Source: Pseudomonadales bacterium (GTDB taxonomy: Bacteria > Pseudomonadota > Gammaproteobacteria > Pseudomonadales > Azotimanducaceae). Taken from it: 36,405 nucleotides of DNA. Numbering within the stretch: position 1 is the stretch's first letter; every line of letters starts with the position of its first letter. The notes under the pieces were generated by a model. That model made no database searches. It saw nothing but the letters and a program-made list of their open reading frames with translations, and was not told where the DNA came from. This document shows, one piece after another, positions 16,329 to 23,431 of the stretch. The translations under genes and the position numbers were made by a program. The stretch lies in assembly GCA_029249645.1 (NCBI GenBank), contig JAQWWC010000071.1, positions 1 to 36,405 of the forward strand, in the 5' to 3' direction.

Positions 16329-16928
16329 CTACTCGAAGAAATGCACGCTGCCCGAATCAAGGTCATAGTAAGCGCCACAGATCTGCAGTTTGCTCGCCTC
16401 TATCAGGCCCTCCAGAGCGGAAGAGCCATGCCTCAGTTGATTCACTGAAGCTCGGACGTTGGCGCGCATGCAATGATAGGAGAGTGCTTTTTGATCCGAC
16501 ATCGTGTCAGCCTCGACGAGGCTCGTCATGCTGGGGGCAATTCGGTCAACAATGGATTTTAGGTTGTCCGTCGCATGATCCCCAGGATTCTGCATGTGGT
16601 GCAATGTGGCGTCTATGGCGCCGCAGCGCGTATGGCCCATCACGACAACCAGCGGTACTTGAAATTGTAACGCGGCAAATTCAACGCTGCCAATCTGAGA
16701 CGGCGCGACAATATTACCAGCGACCCGTATGACGAATAGATCACCCGGGCCCTGATCAAAAATAATCTCAATCGGAACCCTGGAGTCAGAACAGCCCAAG
16801 ATGATTGCGATTGGATTTTGATCGGCATAGTCATTGGCGCTTTGCCAGGGCTTTGGGCTGGATAAACCCTCCCGGAACCGCGTGTTACCGGCGATGAGCG
16901 CGTCAAGAACGGAATTTGCTAAAGTCAT
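16329..16928 (-). CDS. Beta-class carbonic anhydrase
   Basis: The enzyme interconverts CO2 and bicarbonate using one zinc per subunit. The 199-residue protein has all ligands of the beta class: Cys46 with Asp48 and Arg50 in CSDSRVP, and His99 and Cys102 in HTRCGAI. Length is normal. GAGGGAG lies close upstream of ATG 16928-16926. It is divergent from the GMC oxidoreductase gene and is not part of an obvious operon; no SulP or carboxysome genes are near. A housekeeping bicarbonate-supply role is the simple reading. Confidence 0.95.
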   Translation of the reverse strand: MTLANSVLDALIAGNTRFREGLSSPKPWQSANDYADQNPIAIILGCSDSRVPIEIIFDQGPGDLFVIRVAGNIVAPSQIGSVEFAALQFQVPLVVVMGHTRCGAIDATLHHMQNPGDHATDNLKSIVDRIAPSMTSLVEADTMSDQKALSYHCMRANVRASVNQLRHGSSALEGLIEASKLQICGAYYDLDSGSVHFFE

Positions 16929-17163
16929 ACTCCCTCGCTACTACCAAAATTGCCCTGATGTTCAGTGAGCCTTAACCAGTCGTGGTGTGCTGTTGGGCGT
17001 TAAGCCTTAGCGGAAATTCTAACACTCAGAATGGAATGAGCGGATCTTTTTTGGCGCTCGCCGCTTGGACTGTTGCAAGTCGATCGATACACTGGAAGCG
17101 AAAGGCTCTAATGCCTAAAGGCTCGCAGGGAACGGCAGTGCTCGGCGAGTCAATCCGGGTAAT

Positions 17164-17189
17164 CGGTGGTACGAGTCGGTGGTCCACCG
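17164..17189. promoter_or_regulatory. CGGTGGT repeats and palindrome upstream of the GMC gene
   Basis: CGGTGGT occurs at 17164-17170 and 17177-17183, and the second copy is half of a perfect palindrome CGGTGG-T-CCACCG (17177-17189). It ends 39 bases before the GMC start. This is where an activator or repressor could bind; nothing else stands out in the 300-base gap from the carbonic anhydrase gene. Confidence 0.3.
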
Positions 17190-17228
17190 TCACATGGTGG
17201 AATCGAGACAATTAAAGAGGTTATATAC

Positions 17229-18803
17229 GTGTTTGATTATATTGTTATTGGCGCAGGCTCAGCTGGTTGTGTCATGGCCGCAAGGCTTGCTGGCGCTCAT
17301 AGAGTCTTGTTGATTGAAGCGGGCCGCGCCAACCCTGCTTGGGATTTTAGACTGCACATGCCCGCGGCGTTATCCGAAGTGTTGACCTCGAAACGCTACA
17401 ATTGGGCCTTCGAGACTGAGCCAGAACCCTTTTTAGGGCAGCGCAACCTGTACTGTCCTCGAGGCAAAGTAGTGGGCGGATCCTCCTCAATTAACGGCAT
17501 GATTTTTGTTCGCGGTCATGCGGAGGACTTTAATCGCTGGTCTGAAGTTTATGGTGCCAGCGGTTGGTCTTATCAGGACGTGCTGCCGTTTTTTAAGCGG
17601 AGCGAGACCAAAGCGGGCGGTGATCCAGATTTTCGAGGTCAAAGCGGTCCCTTAAAAATCACCAATGGTGATACCAGCTCGCCCCTTTGCCAGGCCTGGC
17701 TAGATGCTGGCGAATCACTCGGGTTTGCCCGAACCCCGGATTTTAATGGTGAAACGCAAGAGGGATTTGGCCCTTTTGATCGAACGGTTGCGGATGGACT
17801 ACGCCAAAGTGTTGCCCGAGCCTATTTGTCATCCAAAAACGACCTGTCTTTATCGGGCCTTACGGTTCTGACGCAAGCGGAAGTACAGCATATTGAGTTT
17901 GATGGCGATCGAGCGGCAGGGGTGAAAGTCCTGGTGGATGGGCGGCTTAAATCATTTCAGGCAAGCCAGGAGATTATCCTTTCTGCCGGCGCGATTAAAA
18001 GTCCACAAGTCTTGATGCGATCTGGAATTGGGTCAGAATCGGCCTTAAAAGCGGCGGGGATTGAATGTCTTGTACCGAGTGAGGAGGTTGGTCAGAACTT
18101 GCAGGATCATTTAGAGGTCTACGTTCAGGCGGCTTGCCCAAAGCCGGTCTCGTTGTATCCCTCAACTCGGGGCTTGAAGAAGTTAGCGGTTGGTGCTCAG
18201 TGGGTGTTTACGAAGCGCGGCGATGGCGCGACCAATCATTTTCATACAGGTGCCTTTCTGAGAAGTGGATTGGATCACGGTTATCCAGATTTACAGTTCC
18301 ATTTTCTGCCGGTTGCAATGGATTATGACGGTAAGGATTCCTATCGGGGGCACGGCTTTCAAGTCCATGTCGGGCCGATGAAGCCAACCAGCCGCGGTAG
18401 CATTACGCTGAATCCAAAAGATCCCGGGCTGGCGCCCAAGATTTTGTTCAACTATAACTCGACCGAGCAGGATCAACAGGTGATGCATCGCGGCATTGAG
18501 TTGGCGAGGCATTTGATAAACAGTCCATCTTTCTCAGAACTTAAAGGTAAGGAACTTAGGCCGGGGCCAGTTGATTTGCCGGATTTTGTAAATCGTTTTG
18601 GCGAGAGCGCCTACCACCCATCTGGAACCTGTCGAATGGGGCGTGATGGCGATGCGGTGGTTGCACCGGATGGTGTTGTCAATGGTGTTTCTGGATTGCG
18701 GGTTGTGGATGCATCGATTATGCCTGAGATTACCAATGGCAATTTAAATGCGGTGGTCATCATGATGGCTGAAAAAATTGCGGCCCAAATCCTCGAGCAC
18801 TGA
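17229..18803 (+). CDS. GMC family FAD-dependent oxidoreductase (choline dehydrogenase-like)
   Basis: GMC enzymes oxidise alcohols or choline with FAD. The 524-residue protein opens with FDYIVIGAGSAGCVMAARLA, the FAD-binding Rossmann motif. It then shows GMC signature 1 (PRGKVVGGSSSINGMIFVRGH) and signature 2 (GAIKSPQVLMRSGIG). The catalytic region AYHPSGTCRMG holds the active-site His; BetA proteins usually have Cys where this one has Gly. NGNLNAVVIMMAEK is the second catalytic block with Asn. GTG 17229 has AAAGAGG 8 bases upstream; earlier in-frame starts add residues unrelated to the family. It probably begins an operon with the amidohydrolase and deazaflavin-type genes. The substrate is unknown. 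Confidence 0.93.
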   Translation: MFDYIVIGAGSAGCVMAARLAGAHRVLLIEAGRANPAWDFRLHMPAALSEVLTSKRYNWAFETEPEPFLGQRNLYCPRGKVVGGSSSINGMIFVRGHAEDFNRWSEVYGASGWSYQDVLPFFKRSETKAGGDPDFRGQSGPLKITNGDTSSPLCQAWLDAGESLGFARTPDFNGETQEGFGPFDRTVADGLRQSVARAYLSSKNDLSLSGLTVLTQAEVQHIEFDGDRAAGVKVLVDGRLKSFQASQEIILSAGAIKSPQVLMRSGIGSESALKAAGIECLVPSEEVGQNLQDHLEVYVQAACPKPVSLYPSTRGLKKLAVGAQWVFTKRGDGATNHFHTGAFLRSGLDHGYPDLQFHFLPVAMDYDGKDSYRGHGFQVHVGPMKPTSRGSITLNPKDPGLAPKILFNYNSTEQDQQVMHRGIELARHLINSPSFSELKGKELRPGPVDLPDFVNRFGESAYHPSGTCRMGRDGDAVVAPDGVVNGVSGLRVVDASIMPEITNGNLNAVVIMMAEKIAAQILEH

Positions 18804-18896
18804 TAGGTGAGGTGTTTTTTTGAGTTTAAGTTCAGGTGCTTGGTGCCGAGTTTTTAACGCTGTGAAGGTTAGCTTAATCTGAGAAGGAGACGGGCA

Positions 18897-19898
18897 GTGG
18901 GTTATCAAAATCAGGCTTGGCTCGATCAATGGCGCGAACCGGTGGAAGATCCAGATCAATTAATCTGCGATCCGCATCATCATCTCTGGGATCATGTAAC
19001 GCATCGTTATTTGCTCAATGAATTCAAACAGGATTTAGACAGTGGCCATCGGGTGGTCAGTACCGTTTTTGTAGAGTGCACCAGCATGTATAACTCGGAC
19101 GCGGCAGTCGCCTTGGCGCCGGTCGGTGAAACGGAATTTGTGAATGGCGTGGCTGCAATGTCTGCCAGCGGCGCCTATGGCACCGGGCGCGTTGCAGCGG
19201 GCATTGTTGGGTTTGCGGATTTGATGTTGGGACGCCAGGTGGCGGCGGTTTTGGATGCCCACCTCGGGGCGAGCTCGCGATTCCGCGGTATTCGGCACAC
19301 AACTGGGTGGCACGAAAGCCCGAGTGTTCGTAACGCGCATAGCAATCCGATTGCGGGTCAAATGAAGCATTCGGCCTTTCGGCAAGGGTTTAAAGAGTTG
19401 GCCCCCCGGGGACTAAGTTTTGATGCTTGGTTCTATCATCCTCAACTGAAGGAACTGATTGATTTGGCGGATGCGTTTCCAGACACTCAAATTATTTTGG
19501 ACCATTTTGGTGGGCCCTTGGGTATTGGGCCCTACGAAGGAAAAGCTGCAGAGGTGTTTCAGGTTTGGCGTCAAGACATTAAGGCGCTGGCGCTGAGGCC
19601 TAATATCGCCATCAAGTTAGGAGGGTTGGTGATGCCAATTAATGGATTCGGGCTACATAAGCGCCGAAAACCGCCAACCTCCGATGAGTTAAAGGCCTTA
19701 ACTGGTGATTATTACCGATGTGCCATCGAACAATTTGGTCCTGAGCGCTGTATGTTTGAAAGTAATTTTCCCGTGGATCGGCAGAGCTGCTCTTATTTGG
19801 TGCTTTGGAATAGCTTCAAGAAATTAGTCAAGGATGCCTCCTCGGATGAAAAGGCGTCGTTGTTTCACGATACCGCAACTCGAATCTATCGGCTCTAA
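18897..19898 (+). CDS. Amidohydrolase family 2 (predicted TIM-barrel metal hydrolase)
   Basis: This 333-residue protein belongs to the amidohydrolase-2 group (COG3618 type), metal enzymes that hydrolyse lactones or decarboxylate or hydrolyse aromatic acids. CDPHHHLWD near residue 25 gives the metal-binding HxH of strand 1. ILDHFGGP supplies the strand-6 His, and FESNFPVDR the catalytic Asp region near residue 287. Length is typical. The GTG start has AAGGAG 8-10 bases upstream. It lies 93 bases after the GMC gene and 30 before the next, so an operon is likely. An oxidation-then-hydrolysis pathway is an inference. Confidence 0.9.
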   Translation: MGYQNQAWLDQWREPVEDPDQLICDPHHHLWDHVTHRYLLNEFKQDLDSGHRVVSTVFVECTSMYNSDAAVALAPVGETEFVNGVAAMSASGAYGTGRVAAGIVGFADLMLGRQVAAVLDAHLGASSRFRGIRHTTGWHESPSVRNAHSNPIAGQMKHSAFRQGFKELAPRGLSFDAWFYHPQLKELIDLADAFPDTQIILDHFGGPLGIGPYEGKAAEVFQVWRQDIKALALRPNIAIKLGGLVMPINGFGLHKRRKPPTSDELKALTGDYYRCAIEQFGPERCMFESNFPVDRQSCSYLVLWNSFKKLVKDASSDEKASLFHDTATRIYRL

Positions 19899-19928
19899 TT
19901 GGCCGCAATATATTGAGAAAAGGACTTC

Positions 19929-20375
19929 ATGATAAAAGAAGTACACCGCAGGGTACCGCCCAGATGGTTGCTTAAAGCCTTTACGAAACTGAATGTGCTG
20001 GTTTACCGCGCGTCCGGTGGGCGCTTGATGAATACGATCGCCGGCCGGCCGATTTGTCTTGTCCATATGACTGGTAGGCGATCGGGTAAACCGATTACGA
20101 TTCCCCTGATGTATGTCCCAGATTTGGATGCGGTTTATCTGGTTGCGTCTCAAGGGGGTGCTGAACAGCATCCGATTTGGTACTACAATTTACTTGATTG
20201 TTCGACGATTACGCTTCAGATCCAATGGCGAAAGCAACTAATGATGGTTGAGACCGTCTCGGCCGAGGCTCGTCAGCGAGTATGGGGTCGATGCGTCGAG
20301 TGCTATCCAGACTATGCGCTTTATCAAACTCGAACCGATAGACAAATTCCTATTTTTGTCTGCACTTCTCCGTAA
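19929..20375 (+). CDS. Deazaflavin (F420)-dependent nitroreductase family protein (Ddn-like)
   Basis: This 148-residue protein belongs to the split-beta-barrel family of mycobacterial Ddn, which reduces quinones or other substrates with cofactor F420. The family run is visible: VYRASGGRLMN, then HMTGRRSGKPITIPLMYVPD and VASQGGAEQHPIWYYNLLD. AAAAGGA precedes the ATG by 5-6 bases. Its 3' end overlaps the convergent small coiled-coil gene by 52 bases. No F420 biosynthesis gene is visible here, so F420 use is not proven; some relatives may bind FMN or other flavins. Confidence 0.85.
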   Translation: MIKEVHRRVPPRWLLKAFTKLNVLVYRASGGRLMNTIAGRPICLVHMTGRRSGKPITIPLMYVPDLDAVYLVASQGGAEQHPIWYYNLLDCSTITLQIQWRKQLMMVETVSAEARQRVWGRCVECYPDYALYQTRTDRQIPIFVCTSP

Positions 20376-20569
20376 TGAATTGTTTTGAGAATTTCTTGTT
20401 CCTGGGTCCATACCAGCGATTTTTGTTCAAGTTCCTGTCGCCGCAAATGGGTTAATTTGGTTTTCTCTTCCGCTAAAGTTTTTAGTGTGACCCATGGAAT
20501 GGATGACAAAGCTTCTGCACAATAACTAGTGCCTGCTATTTCGAGGCTCCAGCCCCTTAAATTCTCCAT
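20324..20569 (-). CDS. Small uncharacterised coiled-coil-like protein, paralogue of 30341-30565
   Basis: This 81-residue protein matches no family I know but is clearly related to the protein encoded at 30341-30565. About 34 of 62 aligned residues are identical by hand count. Conserved features are GW near residue 6, YC near 16, the block LSSIPWxTL near 22-30, and a helix rich in E, K, Q and L up to QEQEIL. The last 16 residues are unique to this copy and lie in the part that overlaps the 3' end of the Ddn-like gene. ATG 20569 follows a purine-rich GAGGGCAGAAG stretch; a GTG directly before it is an alternative. Coding is supported by the protein-level conservation; function is unknown. Confidence 0.72.
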   Translation of the reverse strand: MENLRGWSLEIAGTSYCAEALSSIPWVTLKTLAEEKTKLTHLRRQELEQKSLVWTQEQEILKTIHYGEVQTKIGICLSVRV

Positions 20570-20858
20570 CACTTCTGCCCTCGGTTCTTCTCAATAATTG
20601 GCGATTTAGAAGGTATCCGGATTTAAAGAATTATTTCAGGCCGCTATATCTTATTTTGCGCGATGGAATGCCGCGTTTGGCTGGCGTGTTATTGCCCTTT
20701 TTTGTCAATGCGTTATCGTTTTTCGCTACTCGTAACCGCCTTGGTTTTACGTGCTTCGTAGTGTGCGCGCTATGTATATGTCAACGACATTGATCAAAGC
20801 ATGTTGGTACCGATTCACTCTGATTAGCGCAATCGACTGAGTCGTCATCTTAGTTCAG
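20570..20858. other. Non-coding gap with a start-less open frame
   Basis: The gap between the small gene and the amidase gene shows no promoter I can defend. On the plus strand a frame of about 70 codons (approximately 20581-20796) encodes Arg-rich then hydrophobic residues (RLAGVLLPFFVNALSFF), but it lacks a good start codon. It may be a relic of a membrane protein or chance. Confidence 0.3.
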
Positions 20859-21764
20859 CTACGGCGCCTTAAAATCATGGGTGGGGATTTGCAGGGTCGC
20901 CAGTAACATAGGTTTGTAGCGATTGAGTAGCGCAAGCGTAATGGCGACAGTTTCAGCATCAATTAAGCCAGTAAAATCATCGGGCCTGTAATGCATTTGA
21001 AAAGCGCGTGTGGCGCGTTGTGATTGATGATCCTGCTCCCCGGTTACGTCAATGGGGTATCCGACAAGTGCCAGCGCTGATTGCGCGCGTGTGATGTCCA
21101 GCGCATTGCCAGCGATCCAATCAAGGTAAAACGTTTTGTCACGTTCGAAGTACCAGGCGCCAATGCCTGCTTGATGCAGCGCCTGCCAAGGGAACTGCGG
21201 GCCTGGGTCGACTTTGCGATCAGGGGCAATATCTGCATGACCGATAACGTTGTTGGGTGATATTTCTGGGTGCCGTTCAATGATGCTTTGTATCAGGCGA
21301 ACGAGGGCTGCAATTTGGTTGCTCGGGTAGTCTACGAATTGGCAAAGTGCCGAGAGTGGTTTTAGCTGCTCGGAAAGGGCGTCGTCGGTTGTGCAACTGG
21401 ACCGATTAACGAGCTCAATGCCAATGCTGCGATCATTTAAAGCCGTTTCTCGGAACCATTGACTTTCGCCGGCGTGCCAAGCCCGGTCTTGTTCCTCGAC
21501 TAATTTGAAAATTTTTAATTTAGCGTAAGAGTAGGTGGCGTCGTCGAGCCTTGGAATGAGGTAATGCGCACTCACTGGACGGTCTGACGTTTGCGTGAGG
21601 GCTTTTAGAGATGGACCAAATGCCTCCGAGGTAAAATGAATCACTAAATGATTCACGCGACTGTTCTGATTTTTAGAGGGGACCTTAACTAACGGTAGTG
21701 AGCTGCAGCCAGTCAGAAGCAGCAGAGCCAATAAGGCGTTACCAATTCGTTTGGTTTGATTCAT
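20859..21764 (-). CDS. amiD: AmiD-like N-acetylmuramoyl-L-alanine amidase lipoprotein
   Basis: AmiD is an outer-membrane lipoprotein that cleaves the amide between MurNAc and the stem peptide in murein recycling. The 301-residue protein has a signal peptide with lipobox LLTGC (Cys20). The amidase-2 domain carries the first zinc His in LVIHFTSEAFG (His43), and the second His and the Asp in VIGHADIAPDRKVDPGPQFPW. A C-terminal peptidoglycan-binding-like helix bundle (about residues 215-285, ITRAQSALALVGYPIDVTGE) completes the AmiD layout. The start has only a weak ribosome-binding site. It stands alone. Confidence 0.93.
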   Translation of the reverse strand: MNQTKRIGNALLALLLLTGCSSLPLVKVPSKNQNSRVNHLVIHFTSEAFGPSLKALTQTSDRPVSAHYLIPRLDDATYSYAKLKIFKLVEEQDRAWHAGESQWFRETALNDRSIGIELVNRSSCTTDDALSEQLKPLSALCQFVDYPSNQIAALVRLIQSIIERHPEISPNNVIGHADIAPDRKVDPGPQFPWQALHQAGIGAWYFERDKTFYLDWIAGNALDITRAQSALALVGYPIDVTGEQDHQSQRATRAFQMHYRPDDFTGLIDAETVAITLALLNRYKPMLLATLQIPTHDFKAP

Positions 21765-22467
21765 TGAGGCGGTCGCTCTTGATGGTGTCGGTCAAGAGCA
21801 AGAGTGTACCGATTGAGTATAAACCGCGCCAGACTCAGAAACGTTGCGAACGACGCAAGCCTCGGCGCTGCTAAACGCATTATTTTCTTGATTCATCACG
21901 GGGGCAGGGCCCCGAATGCCCAGCTTCTTTGTCAACGTCCCCAGCATGCCTCCCGCTAAACAGTGGTGATAGGCGAACGCCGGATACCACCAAAGCTGTC
22001 ATCCTAAGCCGGAAAGGGTTGTGGCTAGGAAGTTATTCGTTTTGAGGCGACGGGAGGCCTAAGATTGCCCGCGGCTCATCCTCGGTCTCGATTAGCAACA
22101 AAAGCCGTTAGCCCCACACGCCTAGGCTGACAAAAATAGGGGTAATTGCTGCGACTTTTTACCAAGTCATAGATCCGTTGGGATGACGCGAAGCAAAACA
22201 AGCAACATGCCTGCGGTCGGGATTCACGGTTCGCTGCCGTTAGGTCAGCGACTTGCCGCATCAACCTGAATGGAACCATTGCTATCTAAACAAGTTCAAC
22301 GCTAATCTCACTAGCAATGAGATCTTCCGCGACCGTCGCGGCTGAAAAAGCCATTTTAAAACTTTGTTTGGAATTGCGTTACCAAGGCGCTCGCAATCCT
22401 CGATATGCTCTTGAGAAAGCACAATGCGCGAGGGGGATTTTCGCTTTCTAACGAAGGAGCAACCGCC
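21765..22467. other. 703-base non-coding stretch
   Basis: No convincing gene is present. The longest frame (22076-22279, minus, 67 codons, rich in Arg and Cys) matches nothing I know and lacks a ribosome-binding site. GC-rich hairpins occur, such as GGGG-CAG-GGCCCC near 21901-21914. The base composition is not biased and no tandem repeats are seen. The last 20 bases hold the ogt ribosome-binding site (AAGGAG). Confidence 0.5.
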
Positions 22468-22950
22468 ATGACGTATTTTTGCTACTGTTCAAGCCCTCTC
22501 GGCCTAATGACCCTACAAGCCACTGAATTTGGCCTTTGCGGCGCTTGGTTTGAGACTCAAGTGACCCTCCCGAAACAGTTAGGCAAAGAAGATGCTGATC
22601 ACCCCATACTGCGTGAAACAAGTGCGCAGCTTGCTGACTATTTTAGTGGTTTAAGAAAGGCCTTTGATTTACCACTTGCTGCGACCGGCACGGCTTTTCA
22701 ACGGCTCGTCTGGCAGACGTTAACCACCATCGCTTATGCGGACACCTGGAGCTATTCGCAGCTGGCTGTGGCCATTGGTAACCCGCAAGCCGCGCGTGCA
22801 GTAGGGCTGGCTAATAGTAAAAATCCAATATCGATCATTGTTCCCTGTCATCGGGTGGTTGCTCAAGATGGCAATCTTACCGGCTATGCAGGCGGTATGT
22901 CTCGCAAGGCCTATTTACTTCAATTAGAAAGCAACGGGTTGTCAACCTAG
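22468..22950 (+). CDS. ogt: Methylated-DNA-[protein]-cysteine S-methyltransferase
   Basis: The protein removes methyl groups from O6-methylguanine by transferring them to its own cysteine. The 160-residue length fits Ogt/MGMT. The active-site motif IIVPCHRVV is present (acceptor Cys near residue 128), and SYSQLAVAIGNPQAARAVGLANSKNP is the helix-turn-helix DNA-binding region with the Arg finger. GYAGGMSRKAYLLQLE is the conserved C-terminal block. ATG 22468 has CGAAGGAG 7-9 bases upstream; an earlier in-frame ATG at 22405 lacks a site. It stands alone and is followed by a small hairpin. Confidence 0.94.
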   Translation: MTYFCYCSSPLGLMTLQATEFGLCGAWFETQVTLPKQLGKEDADHPILRETSAQLADYFSGLRKAFDLPLAATGTAFQRLVWQTLTTIAYADTWSYSQLAVAIGNPQAARAVGLANSKNPISIIVPCHRVVAQDGNLTGYAGGMSRKAYLLQLESNGLST

Positions 22951-22972
22951 CCGACAGCTTCGAGATAATGGG

Positions 22973-22995
22973 GCACCAAAATCGGTGCTTTAGTA
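22973..22995 (+). terminator. Small hairpin after ogt
   Basis: GCACC (22973-22977) pairs with GGTGC (22984-22988) across a six-base loop, followed by TTTAG and, further on, CTTTT. The stem is short. It begins 22 bases after the ogt stop codon. Confidence 0.35.
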
Positions 22996-23122
22996 ATCGC
23001 TTTTATAGGGCTTGGTACTCTATCGATCTTAACTGACTGATAGCCCCGCTCTTGTCAATTTTCAAGATATGAGGGCACGACATGTTCGCACGTAATGCGA
23101 TTTCAATGATGCGATCGATCGG

Positions 23123-23332
23123 TTAAACAATCCCATTGGTCGTAAAATTGCGGCTGGTCTTAATCGCCTCATCTTGCATCCGCAGCGTACCATCCTCGAT
23201 GGTGATTGTTACGCCATTACCCGTTTCAATTTCAACTCGGGAGCCGCTCAGGGCAAAAGCAGGTCGGAATTGCCAAATTGGCGCGGTATGCACTGCTGAG
23301 CGGCAACTGATTGAATCAACCGAGTTACTCAA
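23123..23332 (-). CDS. Doubtful small ORF downstream of the DUF305 gene
   Basis: A 69-codon frame starts at a TTG and reads SGSRVEIETGNGVTITIEDGTL in the middle, a beta-strand-like pattern that looks protein-coding. There is no convincing ribosome-binding site, and an in-frame stop lies just upstream. It could be a gene remnant. Apart from it and the ogt hairpin, the 481-base gap 22951-23431 shows nothing recognisable. Confidence 0.25.
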   Translation of the reverse strand: MSNSVDSISCRSAVHTAPIWQFRPAFALSGSRVEIETGNGVTITIEDGTLRMQDEAIKTSRNFTTNGIV

Positions 23333-23431
23333 GGTAAGTCGGAAGATTTAGGGTTGGCGACGCGACGATTTGGATTAATCAACGTGCACGAGTTTGTGTC
23401 GTGACATTGAAAAAGAGAGAGGCGCCGTAGG

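Noticed and set aside
22076-22279. 67-codon minus-strand frame
   Set aside because: No ribosome-binding site, odd Arg/Cys-rich composition and no recognisable family; treated as non-coding.
22230-22300. Integron attC-like core sites (GTTAGGT and GTTCAAC)
   Set aside because: The two cores are in the wrong order for an attC site on either strand, and no integrase or cassette array is present.
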